Source: Opitutia bacterium Tous-C1TDCM | Lineage (GTDB): Bacteria; Verrucomicrobiota; Verrucomicrobiia; Opitutales; Opitutaceae | Assembly (NCBI GenBank): GCA_002288455.1 | Contig: NEUS01000003.1 | Location: 1-64,000 of the forward strand | DNA: 64,000 nucleotides | Direction of reading: 5' to 3' | Shown: piece after piece, positions 54,325-64,000 of the stretch | Position numbering within the stretch: position 1 is the stretch's first letter | How the letters are laid out: each line of letters begins with the position of its first letter | Notes under the pieces: generated by a model | What the model was told of the DNA's origin: nothing | What the model saw: the letters and a program-made list of their open reading frames with translations, nothing else | Database searches by the model: none | Made by a program: the position numbers and the translations under genes

Positions 54325-56853
54325 ATGTCCCAAGAACCGATGAACAACTTCACGCCCCGCGCGCAGCAGGTGCTCGCGTTGGCCCGCAAGGAAGCCGATC
54401 GCTTCCACCACAACTACGTCGGCACCGAGCACATTCTGCTGGGACTGATCAAGCTCGGCCAAGGCGTGGCCGTGAGCGTGCTCCAGAAGATGGGCCTCGA
54501 CTTGGAGACCGTCCGCAACGCCGTCGAAAAACAGGTCGGCACCGGCCAGGAAACCAAGGCCCAGAGCAGCATTCCCTACACGCCGCGCGTGAAGAAGGTC
54601 CTCGCCCTCGCCGGCAAGGAAGCCAAGACGCTCAACCACTCCTACGTCGGCACCGAGCACATCCTCCTCGGCCTGCTCCGCGAGGGCGAAGGTGTCGCCG
54701 CCCGCGTCCTCAAGTCCCTCGACATCGACATCGAGCGCACGCGCAACGAAATCCTCCGCGAGCTCGACCCGCAGTTCTCCGGCTCCCAGCCCGGTGAAGG
54801 CGGCGGCGAGGAAGCCGCCGCGGGCACGCCCCCGCGCGCGGGCGCGCCGGCCGAGGACAAGAAGGAAGTGAAGACTCCGGCCCTGAAGGCCTTCGGCCGC
54901 GATCTCACCGAGCTCGCCAAGAAGGGCGAAATGGATCCCGTCGTCGGCCGGAAAAACGAGATCCGCCGCGTCATCCAGATCCTTTGCCGCCGCACCAAGA
55001 ACAACCCGGTGCTCATCGGCGAAGCCGGCGTCGGCAAGACCGCCATCGTCGAGGGCCTCGCCCAGGAAATCGCCAGCGGCAACGTCCCCGAGATCCTGTT
55101 CGAGAAAAAGGTCATCACCCTCGATCTCGCCCTCATGGTCGCCGGCACCAAGTACCGCGGCCAGTTCGAGGAACGCATCAAGGCCGTGATGGACGAGATC
55201 AAGCGCGCGAAGAACATCATCCTCTTCATCGACGAGCTCCACACCATCGTCGGCGCCGGGGCCGCCGAAGGCGCCATGGACGCTTCCAATATCTTCAAGC
55301 CCGCGCTCTCCCGCGGCGAACTCCAGTGCGTCGGCGCGACCACCCTCAACGAGTACCGCAAGTACATCGAGAAGGACTCCGCCCTCGATCGCCGCTTCCA
55401 ATCTGTCAAGGTCGAGGCCCCGTCCGTCGACGACACGGTGCTCATCCTCAAGGGCATCCGCGGCAAGTACGAGGATCACCACAAGGCGATCTTCACCGAC
55501 AAGTCCCTCGAGTCCGCGGCGAAACTCTCCGACCGCTACATCACCGGCCGCTTCCTGCCCGACAAGGCCATCGACGTCATGGACGAGGCCGGCTCGCGCG
55601 CCCGCATCGGCGCCCTCAGCCGTCCGCCCGACATCGAGAATCTCGCGAAGGAAATCGAGACCGTCTGCGGCCAGAAAGAAAAGGCCATCAGCGAGCAGCA
55701 CTTCGAGGAAGCGGCCAAGTTCCGCGACCAGGAAAAGCAGCTCCGCGCCAAGCAGGAACAGGTCACGGAAGCCTGGAAAAAACAGCGGGACGAAAAGCGC
55801 ATCACGATCGACGAAGATCTGATGATGCAGGTCGTCGCCGACTGGACCGGCATCCCGCTCTCCCGCATGGAAAAGAAGGAAAGCGAGAAACTGCTCTCCC
55901 TCGAAGGCGAATTGCAGAAGGCCGTCATCGGCCAGGATCCCGCCTCCGTCGCGATCGCGCGCGCCCTGCGCCGCTCCCGCGCGGATCTCAAGGATCCCCG
56001 CCGCCCGATCGGCTCCTTTATGTTCGTCGGTCCGACCGGCGTCGGCAAAACGATGCTGGCGAAGACCCTCGCCGCGCAGATGTTCGGCAACCAGGACGCG
56101 ATCATCCAGATCGACATGTCCGAATACATGGAGAAGTTCGCCGTTTCCCGGCTCGTCGGTTCGCCTCCGGGCTACGTCGGCTACGAGGAAGGCGGCCAGC
56201 TCACCGAGGCCGTGCGCCGCAAGCCGTACGCCGTCGTGCTTTTCGACGAAATCGAAAAGGCGCACCCGGATGTCATCCAGTTGCTGCTCCAGATTCTCGA
56301 GGACGGGCGGCTCACCGACTCCCTCGGCCGCACGGTCGATTTCCGGAATACGATCATCATCATGACCTCGAACGTCGGCGCGCAACTCCTGCAGCGCCAG
56401 ACGTCGATGGGCTTCGCGGCCGCGACCTCGAGTTTCAACGACGCCGAGAAGATGCGCGAGAAGGTGCTGGAAGAGGCGAAGCGGGTCTTCAAACCCGAGT
56501 TCCTCAACCGCATTTCCGACATCATCTTCTTCCGGCCCCTCGACAAGCTGGACCTCGTCAAGATCGTCGAACTCGAGACGGCGAATTTCGCCAAGCGTCT
56601 CACCGAGCGGAAAATCACCCTCGAGTTTTCGCAGGAAGCGAAGGACCTCCTCATCGAGAAGGGCTACGACGAGAAGTACGGCGCCCGTCCGCTCCGGCGC
56701 GCGGTCGAGCACTACCTCGAGGATCCGCTGGCCGAAGCGTTGCTCCGCGGCGACGTCAAGGACGGCGAACCCGTCGTCGTGTCCCGCGACGGCGACAAAT
56801 TGATCTTCAAACAAAAGACGCCCCCCGCCGCTGCCAGCGGCGTGACGCCATAA
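54325..56853 (+). CDS. clpC: ATP-dependent Clp protease ATP-binding subunit ClpC
   Basis: Two Clp-N repeats ([11 protein letters not shown] x2), two AAA+ modules, UVR-like middle region; 842 aa. Confidence 0.96.
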   Translation: MSQEPMNNFTPRAQQVLALARKEADRFHHNYVGTEHILLGLIKLGQGVAVSVLQKMGLDLETVRNAVEKQVGTGQETKAQSSIPYTPRVKKVLALAGKEAKTLNHSYVGTEHILLGLLREGEGVAARVLKSLDIDIERTRNEILRELDPQFSGSQPGEGGGEEAAAGTPPRAGAPAEDKKEVKTPALKAFGRDLTELAKKGEMDPVVGRKNEIRRVIQILCRRTKNNPVLIGEAGVGKTAIVEGLAQEIASGNVPEILFEKKVITLDLALMVAGTKYRGQFEERIKAVMDEIKRAKNIILFIDELHTIVGAGAAEGAMDASNIFKPALSRGELQCVGATTLNEYRKYIEKDSALDRRFQSVKVEAPSVDDTVLILKGIRGKYEDHHKAIFTDKSLESAAKLSDRYITGRFLPDKAIDVMDEAGSRARIGALSRPPDIENLAKEIETVCGQKEKAISEQHFEEAAKFRDQEKQLRAKQEQVTEAWKKQRDEKRITIDEDLMMQVVADWTGIPLSRMEKKESEKLLSLEGELQKAVIGQDPASVAIARALRRSRADLKDPRRPIGSFMFVGPTGVGKTMLAKTLAAQMFGNQDAIIQIDMSEYMEKFAVSRLVGSPPGYVGYEEGGQLTEAVRRKPYAVVLFDEIEKAHPDVIQLLLQILEDGRLTDSLGRTVDFRNTIIIMTSNVGAQLLQRQTSMGFAAATSSFNDAEKMREKVLEEAKRVFKPEFLNRISDIIFFRPLDKLDLVKIVELETANFAKRLTERKITLEFSQEAKDLLIEKGYDEKYGARPLRRAVEHYLEDPLAEALLRGDVKDGEPVVVSRDGDKLIFKQKTPPAAASGVTP

Positions 56854-56881
56854 AAAAACGACGACCACCCGTCGTCTCCCG

Positions 56882-56919
56882 AAACCCCGCGTCCCGAGAT
56901 CAAGGGACGCGGGGTTTTT
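56882..56919. terminator. Rho-independent terminator
   Basis: AAACCCCGCGTCCC-loop-GGGACGCGGGGTTTTT. Confidence 0.92.
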
Positions 56920-56986
56920 CGTTTCAGATCCGGCGGCGGCGGATTTGCGCGTTGCCGCCGGCGGTCCCGCGCGAACAACGTCGGGC

Positions 56987-58786
56987 GTGATTCCGTTCCG
57001 GCAATTGGCCGCTCTGGCGGCGGCAGCGGCGCTCGCGACGGCGGCGGCAGGCCGGCCGATTCCCGAGGCGGAGGCCCTGCAGCCGCCGACTCCCGCGCGT
57101 CTCGCCGCCGTGGCCGCCGCGGCGAAGCAGGACGGCTGGGGGCCGCAGCAGGCGGATCTGCGCGCGGCGGCCCGGCTCGCCTACGAGCGCGACAAATTGC
57201 CGGCGGCCGAAGCGTGGAACCACGTGCGGCGCTGGGCGGAATTGTTCGCGCAGACCGAGGCGGAGTTTGTTCCGCAGTGGATCGCCGCCGTGAACGCCGC
57301 GCAAGTGGGCCACCCGAACATGCCGTCGCGTTATGGGACGCGCCCCGTGCCGATCGGCGACGTGCTGGCGCCGGAATTGAAGCTTTGGCTGCTCGGCCAG
57401 ACTGAGCTTTCCGGCGAATTCCACGCGCTGGTTTCGCCGGTCGATTTCCTGCCGCGCAGCTTCGCGATTCTGCAGGAACTCTACGCCCACGATGCCGCGG
57501 TCTTCAAAAAATTCCCGGCCCTCGCGGTCGCGATCGCCCTCGTGTACGACGTGCCGCCGCCGCCGATTTGGCCGCATGCGCAGGTGACCGCGGAAGCGCT
57601 GCCGCGCCGGTTTCCCGCCCCGACCGCGGCCTTCGCGTGGTGGGCGAAGCAGGAACAACTCGGCAAGACCTACCATCGTCTGGCCCGGCTGGGGCCCGAC
57701 GAACTGAAGTTCCTCGTCGATGTCGCCGCGCCGTTTGCCGAACTCGAATGGGCGCAACTCGTGTCGAACCACCCGCTCGGCCAACTCGCGGGCGCCTACA
57801 CGATGGTGCGCTACCGCAACGACCGGCTCGCCAACCGCACGCCGATCTGGTCCGGGTCGAGCTACGCGCTGGCGGAGATCATGGCCGCGGGCGGGATTTG
57901 CGCGGACCAGGCGTATTTCGCGACGCAGGTCGGCAAGGCGCGCGGCGTGCCGACGCTGCTTTTTTCCGGCGCCGGCAACGACGGCCGCCACGCGTGGTTC
58001 GGCTACCTGGGGGCGGACGGAAAATGGAAAATGGACGCCGGCCGCTATGCCGAGCAGCGCTTCGTGACCGGCTTCGCCCGCGATCCCCAGACGTGGCGGG
58101 AAATCTCCGACCACGAACTCGCCTTTCTCGGGGAACGTTTCCGCGATCTGCCCTCGTTCCGCCAATCCCGCGTGCACGTCGCTTTCGCCGCCGATTTTCT
58201 CGCCACCGGCCTGGACCGCGCCGCCGGCACGGCCGCCCGCAAGGCGGTGAACTTCGAACGCCGCAACCAGGCCGGCTGGGAATTTCTGCTGACGGCGGCG
58301 CGACGGGAAGGCCGGGACGCCAAGGCGGTGGAAAGTTTGCTGCGCGAGGCCGCGGCGGCGTTTGCGCGCTACCCGGATCTCGAACTGCTCTACGGGAAAC
58401 GGTTGGCCGACAGTCTCCGGGCCCGCGGCGAAACCAGCCTGGCCGACGCGGAACTGCAGCGGCTGGCGGCCAAGAACCGCAGCGGGCGCAGCGATCTCAA
58501 CGTGGAGCAGGCCCGCGATGCCGTGCGGCGCGCGATCGCGACCCAGCCGCTGCCGCAGCAGCTGCTCGCGTATAACCAAGCCGTGGATACGTTCGGCCGC
58601 GGCGCCGGCGTGGCGTTTTTCGACCAGGTCGTGGCCGGTTTTGTTGAGCATCTGCTCCGGCTGGGCCGCCGGACCGAGGCCCAGCAGGCGCTGGACCGGG
58701 CGCGCCGGGCACTGCGCGTCGAGCCGAAGAGCCAGCTCGCCGCCGATTTCGAACTGCTCGGCAAGACCGTGCGGGAGACGAAGTGA
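56987..58786 (+). CDS. Transglutaminase-like/TPR-like secreted protein (GTG start proposed)
   Basis: VIPFRQLAALAAAAALATAAAG signal; MAAGGICADQAYFATQVGKARGVPT...GRHAWFGYLG Cys-His arrangement. Confidence 0.65.
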   Translation: MIPFRQLAALAAAAALATAAAGRPIPEAEALQPPTPARLAAVAAAAKQDGWGPQQADLRAAARLAYERDKLPAAEAWNHVRRWAELFAQTEAEFVPQWIAAVNAAQVGHPNMPSRYGTRPVPIGDVLAPELKLWLLGQTELSGEFHALVSPVDFLPRSFAILQELYAHDAAVFKKFPALAVAIALVYDVPPPPIWPHAQVTAEALPRRFPAPTAAFAWWAKQEQLGKTYHRLARLGPDELKFLVDVAAPFAELEWAQLVSNHPLGQLAGAYTMVRYRNDRLANRTPIWSGSSYALAEIMAAGGICADQAYFATQVGKARGVPTLLFSGAGNDGRHAWFGYLGADGKWKMDAGRYAEQRFVTGFARDPQTWREISDHELAFLGERFRDLPSFRQSRVHVAFAADFLATGLDRAAGTAARKAVNFERRNQAGWEFLLTAARREGRDAKAVESLLREAAAAFARYPDLELLYGKRLADSLRARGETSLADAELQRLAAKNRSGRSDLNVEQARDAVRRAIATQPLPQQLLAYNQAVDTFGRGAGVAFFDQVVAGFVEHLLRLGRRTEAQQALDRARRALRVEPKSQLAADFELLGKTVRETK

Positions 58787-58801
58787 CGCCGCCCGCCGCT
58801 G

Positions 58802-59683
58802 TCACCTCGCGGGGCGCAGCACCTCGAGCGCCGCGAGCATGGCGGCGTTGCGCGTCTCCAGGCCGAGCTTCTGGAAAATGTGTTCCACGTGCTTGTGCAC
58901 GGTCCGGACGTTGGCGCCGATAATGACGGCGATGTCCGGGTTGCTCTTGCCCTGGGCGATCCAATACAGGACCTCGGCTTCGCGGGTCGTGACGCCCAGC
59001 GCCAGCAGGGCGGCCGGGCCGGGCGGTGAGCCGCGCTCCTCGAGTACCAGCATCTGCAGATCGGTGCGGTCGCGCTCCGCGAAACGGCGGACCACGAGGG
59101 CCGCGCCCTCCGCCCCGAAGGCGGCCGGCAGCCGGTCCGCCGCGCGGTCGGGATGGTGTTTGTAAAGCAGATCGGCTGCGAGGCGGGTCTGGAAAACGAT
59201 GCGCCCCTGCGAATCCGCGAGAATCACGGCGCGGTCGAGCGATTGGCTGAGTTGGTTCTCCGCTTCGGTCCGCAGCGCGAGTTCGTCGGCGAGGGATTTT
59301 TGCAACAGCCGGATCTGCAGGTGCGCGGCGACTCGGGCGAGCACCTCGGGCGGATAGACCGGCTTCGTGATGTAGTCGACGGCTCCGGCTTCGAAGGCGC
59401 GGAGCTTTTGCGCCGGTTCCTCGATCGCCGTCATGAAGATCACGGGCACGTCGCGGCACTCGGGCCGGGTCTTGAGCTGGCGGCAGGTCGCGACGCCGTC
59501 GAGGCCCGGCATGATGAGATCCATCAGCACGAGATCCGGCGTGGTGTGTTCGAGCAGGCTGAGCGCGCTGCGCCCGCTCTCGGCGACCAAAATTTCGTGG
59601 TGTGCCTCCGTGAGGGCGTCGAGGAGGAGCGACAGGTTCGCCGGGGTATCGTCGACGACCAGAATGCGACCGGCGGTGGTCAT
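58802..59683 (-). CDS. Response regulator with LuxR-type HTH
   Basis: ILVVDDTPANLSLLLDAL...VLMDLIMPGLDG...TKPVYPPEVLARV; VTTREAEVLYWIAQGKSNPDIAVIIGANVRTVHKHVEHIFQKLG. Confidence 0.93.
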   Translation of the reverse strand: MTTAGRILVVDDTPANLSLLLDALTEAHHEILVAESGRSALSLLEHTTPDLVLMDLIMPGLDGVATCRQLKTRPECRDVPVIFMTAIEEPAQKLRAFEAGAVDYITKPVYPPEVLARVAAHLQIRLLQKSLADELALRTEAENQLSQSLDRAVILADSQGRIVFQTRLAADLLYKHHPDRAADRLPAAFGAEGAALVVRRFAERDRTDLQMLVLEERGSPPGPAALLALGVTTREAEVLYWIAQGKSNPDIAVIIGANVRTVHKHVEHIFQKLGLETRNAAMLAALEVLRPAR

Positions 59684-62600
59684 GGGCCGCGGGACCGGCG
59701 GCCGGCGTGGGACTCGAGGAGGGTGCGGATGTTTTCCCTACGGTAAGTCTTCGCGAGCGGCTCCAGCGCATCGGCCAACGGGTCGCCGCGCAAGTCCGCG
59801 AGGCGAAGCCGCAGCAGCGAAATTTCGCCGCGGCGGGCGATGCCGAGCAACTCGTCGATCACCGCGGGATCCAGCGCGGTACCGGCGCGGGCCGGCGCGG
59901 CGGCGGGGCCGGCGGCCGTTTCGCCGGTCCACTCGACCTGAAGCGCCATGCCGAGGCGGGCGAGCAGTTCGTCTTCGCGGAACGGTTTCGGAAGAAAATC
60001 GTCGCACCCGGCGGCAAAGGCGTCATCGCGCCCGAAGCTCAGCACCGACGCGGACATCGCGATCAGCTTCAGGCCTGAGCCGTGCGCGGCGCGGAGCCGT
60101 CGGGCGAGCGTGAAGCCGTCCATGCCGCCCATGCGCAGGTCGAGCAGGACGAGATCCGGCCGCTCGGCGGCGGCGAGCGCGAGGGCTTCCTCGCCGGTCA
60201 CAGCCTCGCTGATCTCGAAACCGAGCGGCGCCAGCAACTCGCGCAGGACGCTGCGGTTGATCGCGACGTCGTCGACGACGAGCAGGCGACGCCGCGGTCC
60301 GCGGTAGCCGGTGATCTCGCCGGCGTGGCGGCGTTCGGCGGCGGCATCGGCGGCGAGCACCGGCAGCCGGACGGCGAAGCGGAAGGTCGAACCGGCGCCG
60401 GGCGCGCTGTCGAGTTCGAGCGTGCCGCCCATCAGTTCCACCAAGCGGCGGCTGATCGCCAAGCCGAGGCCGGTTCCGGGTTCGGGCGGCCGGCCGTCGG
60501 TCGCCTGCTGGAACGGCTGGAAAAGACGGTCGCGGTCCGCGGCGGCGATGCCGACGCCGGTGTCGCGGACAACGAAGGCGACCGTTTCGGTCGCGGCATC
60601 CCGGATCGCAATTTCGAAAACGACGCTGCCGTGCGGGGTGAACTTGAGGGCGTTGCCGAGCAGGTTGTCGAGGACCTGCCGGAGCTTGATCGCGTCGCCG
60701 ATCACGAGGTCGGGCAAGTCCGGGGCCGGGGTGAAGGCGAAGGCGAGGCCCTTCTTTTCAAAGCGGTCGCTGAGGGCGGCGGCGACATCGCGCAGCAGTT
60801 GCGGCAGATGGAAGGGAGCCGGCGCCAATTCCATGCGGCCCGCCTCGATCTTCGAGAAATCGAGCACCTCGTTGATCATGCGGAGCAGATGCTCGCCGGC
60901 GGATTGCACGATCTGCACGCGTTCGCGGTTCCGCGGAGTCAGTTCCTTGTCCTTGTTCAGCACCTGCGCGTAGCCGATGACGCCGTTGAGCGGGGTGCGC
61001 AGCTCGTGGCTCATGTTCGCGAGGAAAAGGCTCTTCGCGCGGTTGGCGGTATCCGCGGCATCCTTTGCCACCTTGAGTTCGGCCGTGCGTTGCGCGACGA
61101 GCTGTTCGAGACGGGTGCGTTCGCGTTCCGCGTGGCGCAGGCGCCAGCGGATGAAGCCGGCGACGGCGGCGAGGGCGGCGACGGCGTAACCGGCGAGGGC
61201 GCCGGGGCTGCGGTGCCACGGGGGCGCGACACGGAAGGTGAGCCGGGCCGTCTTGCTGACGAAGCCGTCGGCATCGACGGCGCGCACCTCGAAGACGAAG
61301 GGGCCGCCGATGAGGTTGGTGAAGACGGTTTCGTTGCCGGCCGCCGGAGCGGACCACTCTTCGCGGAAGCCGAGCAGGCGGGTCTGGTACCGCAGCGCCG
61401 CGCCGGAGCGGTAGCGGGGTGCGGCGTAGCGGAGGGTGGTGGGCAAATTGGAAAAGGGCAGGTGCAGTTCGGTTCCCGGTGCGGTGGACCACGCGCGTTC
61501 GCCGGTCATGAAGCGCCGGATCACCGGGGTCCAAGGTGCGCCGGCCCGTTGGGTATCCAGCGTGTCCAATTCCATTCGGGCGATGGCGGTGGGACTCTTG
61601 GTCCAAAGGGCGGGCCGGTCGCCTTCCGCTTCGACCAAAATCAGTCCGGCGCCAAACCGGCCGACTCCGGCCTGCCAATGGGCCGGCGCATCCTTCCATC
61701 CGAACGACTCCGGCCCGGTCGCGCGGAAGTAGCCGAAGGGGCGCACGGCGGCGACCGTACCGGACCACGCCGCGGTCCAGGCCCGGCCGACGGCGTCGGC
61801 GATGACGGGCATGAAGCGCAATTGGTTCACGCCCTCGATCCGGTAGCGGTCATCGGCCGAGAAGGTCCTCGTGGCCGCCTGCCGCCGGTACATGCCCGTG
61901 TCTGTGAGGAAATGGAGTTCGTCGAAGAGGGAGAAAACGCCCGTCCAACTTTTCCCTTCCGGCAAGCCGGCTTGCCCGAGGGGATGGGATTCCGCCGTGA
62001 CGCGGGTCCAGGCGGCGTCGGACGGAGCCAGCCGCCAGAATCCGCTGGCGGCCGTGCCGACCCAGAGCGAGCCGTCGGCGGCTTCGGTTCCGTTCCAGAG
62101 TAGCACCCCGGGGGCAACGTGAGCAAACGCCGCGTTGAGCCATCGCGCAGGTCGAGCACGTGAACCCCGCCGTCGGCGCCGGCGACGAAGAACCGCCCTG
62201 GCGTCGCGAAGCTGGTCTTGATCATGGTGATCTTCGCCTTCGGATCCAGTACCCGGCGCCGACCCGCGGAAGTCAGGAGTTCAACATGGTCGTCGCTGCC
62301 GAAGAGCAGACCGGCCGAAGTGGAGCGGAGGTTGTCGCAGCTTTCCGGGACCCGCGGATCCGACACGAACCGCGCGGGGATGCCGGCGGCGGGCTTGCCC
62401 GCTTCGAGGCGCATGAGGCCGTGGGTGGAGCCGGCGTACAACACGCCGTCGTGGCGCACGAGCGAGCCCGAAGAGCCGATGGGGAACGCGTTGCGTTCGT
62501 CGAAGACCGTGACGCCCGGGGCGAGGTCGAGGCGGATCAGGCCGTTGGCGGTCCCGAGCCAGAGCCCGAGGTCGGCGTCCAGCGCCGCCCCGAGAATCGC

Positions 62601-63536
62601 GGGGTTGGCCAGGCCGGTCTTGGCATCGAGGACTTGCGCGCCCTGGAGCGCGGCATCGGCCAAGACCACCCCGCGGCTGTTGGCGCGGACAAAGACCGCC
62701 CGGCCGTCCGGCAACGCCAACACGCGGAGCAGCGGCACGGCGACGAGCGGATCGAGCACGGACGCGATCTTCCCGAGCCGGCCGGACACGGGGTCGAAGG
62801 TGTACAGGCCCTCGCCTTCAATCACGGCGAGCGCGGTGGCACCGGGGCGTTCCAGCAGTTGGATTTCGCGTCCGGCCGTCTGGCGCCCTTCGGCGAGCGC
62901 GCGAAAATCGCCGTCGGCGAAGACCAGCAGACCGCGGTTCGAGTCCTGCAAAAATACCTGGTCGCCGACCGTGAAAAGCTGGGCCCGGGTTTCCGGGGGC
63001 AACGGCAGCAACCGTGCGCGGTCGGCGGCAAAATGCAAAATGCCGTTGCTGGTGGCGGCGAAGACGCCGTCGCGCCCGGCGACGAGCGCTCGCATCCGGC
63101 CGAACTTGCCCTCCGCCCCCGGCAACCGGGACGTGCGGGAAACGTACCGCAGTTGGCCGTCGGCCGCGGCGGCGGCGATGATCCCGATCTCGTTGTCCCC
63201 GCCCGCCCACATTGTGCCTTCGCGGTCCCGGCAAAGCGCCGTCACGTAGGTGGCGGGGACAGCGATTTTTTCGTGGGTCACACCATCGTAGAGGATCGCG
63301 GCGTGATAGGTGCCGAAAAGGGTGAAGCCCTCGGCGGTATGCGCCACCGCCGTGACGCGGCTGAAGCCGTCGTAGTCGTCGGAGGAAAAATAACGCTGCA
63401 GCGGCAGACCGAGTTCGGCGGGCAACGCCGCGGCGGGGCCGGAGGCTTTTTCGGCGGCGCGGTGGGGTGTTGCCAAAACGGCAACCGCCGCCAGCAGGGC
63501 GGCACAAAAGGGGAAGCGGGCGCGCGGGCGGACCAC
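59680..63536 (-). pseudogene. Hybrid sensor histidine kinase (periplasmic propeller + Y_Y_Y + HisKA + HATPase + REC) with apparent -1 nt frameshift near 62106-62115
   Basis: N-terminal frame ends ...RRLLTLPPG; continuation VLLWNGTEAADGSLWVGTAASG... is in another frame; MSHELRTPLNGVIGYAQVL; RRRLLVVDDVAINRSVLRELL. Confidence 0.75.
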
Positions 63537-63544
63537 GCGCGCAG

Positions 63545-64000
63545 TCAGGCGGGCGCGCCGGGACCGGTCAACCCGCGGCGCCTGCGCAATGTCTGCACCG
63601 GCGTACGGGTTCCGGCCGCGGTGGGCGGCGGAGGACGCGTAGCCGTGGCGACGGCGAGAAACGCCGCGAGGGCCGGCGCGGGCGCGGTTTCGCCGCTCCA
63701 ACCCAGCACCAGCCGGCTTTCCGGCGCCGGGCCCTGCAAGGCGCGGAACGCGACCTCGGGCGGCAGGTGCTGCGCCTCCGAGGGCGTCATGAAGGTGACG
63801 CCGAGGCCGGCACGGACGAGACCGATGCCGTTGGCGCGCGGCCAGATTTCCTCCGCGATCCGGGGCGTGACCCCGGCGGCGGCGAAAGCGGCGAGAACCC
63901 GGTCGAAGAAACCGGGATTGTGGGAGCGCGGGAACAGGACGAAGGGAGTGGCGGCAAGCTCGCGCAACCGGAGCGTGCGCCGGGCCGCGAGCGGGTGGGC
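63545..64000 (-). CDS. LysR-family regulator, substrate-binding domain (truncated by window edge)
   Basis: AHPLAARRTLRLRELAATPFVLFPRSHNPGFFDRVLAAFAAAGVTPRIAEEIWPRANGIGLVRAGLGVTFM. Confidence 0.8.
   Translation of the reverse strand, partial: AHPLAARRTLRLRELAATPFVLFPRSHNPGFFDRVLAAFAAAGVTPRIAEEIWPRANGIGLVRAGLGVTFMTPSEAQHLPPEVAFRALQGPAPESRLVLGWSGETAPAPALAAFLAVATATRPPPPTAAGTRTPVQTLRRRRGLTGPGAPA

Noticed and set aside
56945-56989. TTG start at 56945 for the transglutaminase-like gene
   Set aside because: GTG at 56987 immediately precedes a good signal peptide; the TTG adds an unlikely leader
61961-61976. 16-bp palindrome GGCAAGCCGGCTTGCC inside the kinase gene
   Set aside because: Within coding sequence with sensible translation (QAGLPEGK); short palindromes are expected at this GC content

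Overview
High-GC (roughly 65-70% by eye) chromosomal segment. Gene content (PSD1/DUF1549-DUF1553 and DUF1501 proteins, PVC-type CxxCH heme proteins, DUF1080, 'VVELSPFTVN' TonB receptors, abundant sulfatases) points to a Verrucomicrobiota member, probably Opitutaceae-like; this is inferred from protein families, not from a search. Main content: (i) a minus-strand operon of ECF sigma -> FecR/LamG -> TonB-dependent receptor -> three sulfatases (8754 down to 1); (ii) divergent PSD1-cytochrome/DUF1501/DUF1080 genes; (iii) housekeeping genes rnc, parA-like, rpmJ-rpmE (both Cys-poor), lysS, lolC/E-like, lpdA, family II PPase, ilvE-like, mcsA-mcsB-clpC; (iv) a 3-keto-sugar type cluster (Gfo/Idh, TIM-barrel epimerase, DUF1080 proteins); (v) a two-component system with an apparently frameshifted hybrid kinase; (vi) a LysR fragment at the right edge. 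No rRNA, tRNA, CRISPR array or transposase was found. The most striking unexplained structure is a dispersed family of intergenic arrays of degenerate 7-nt or 8-nt units. They stay in register for up to 14 units, differ in sequence flavour between loci, are often arranged as inverted arms around a short core, and sit within a few nt of start or stop codons; in two loci the stop codon itself lies in an array unit. A second hairpin family (GCAGGGGCG...CTCGT...GCGCCC) includes a 25-mer that is identical at two divergent promoter regions 8.5 kb apart. All positions were read by eye from the sequence; no database search was run.
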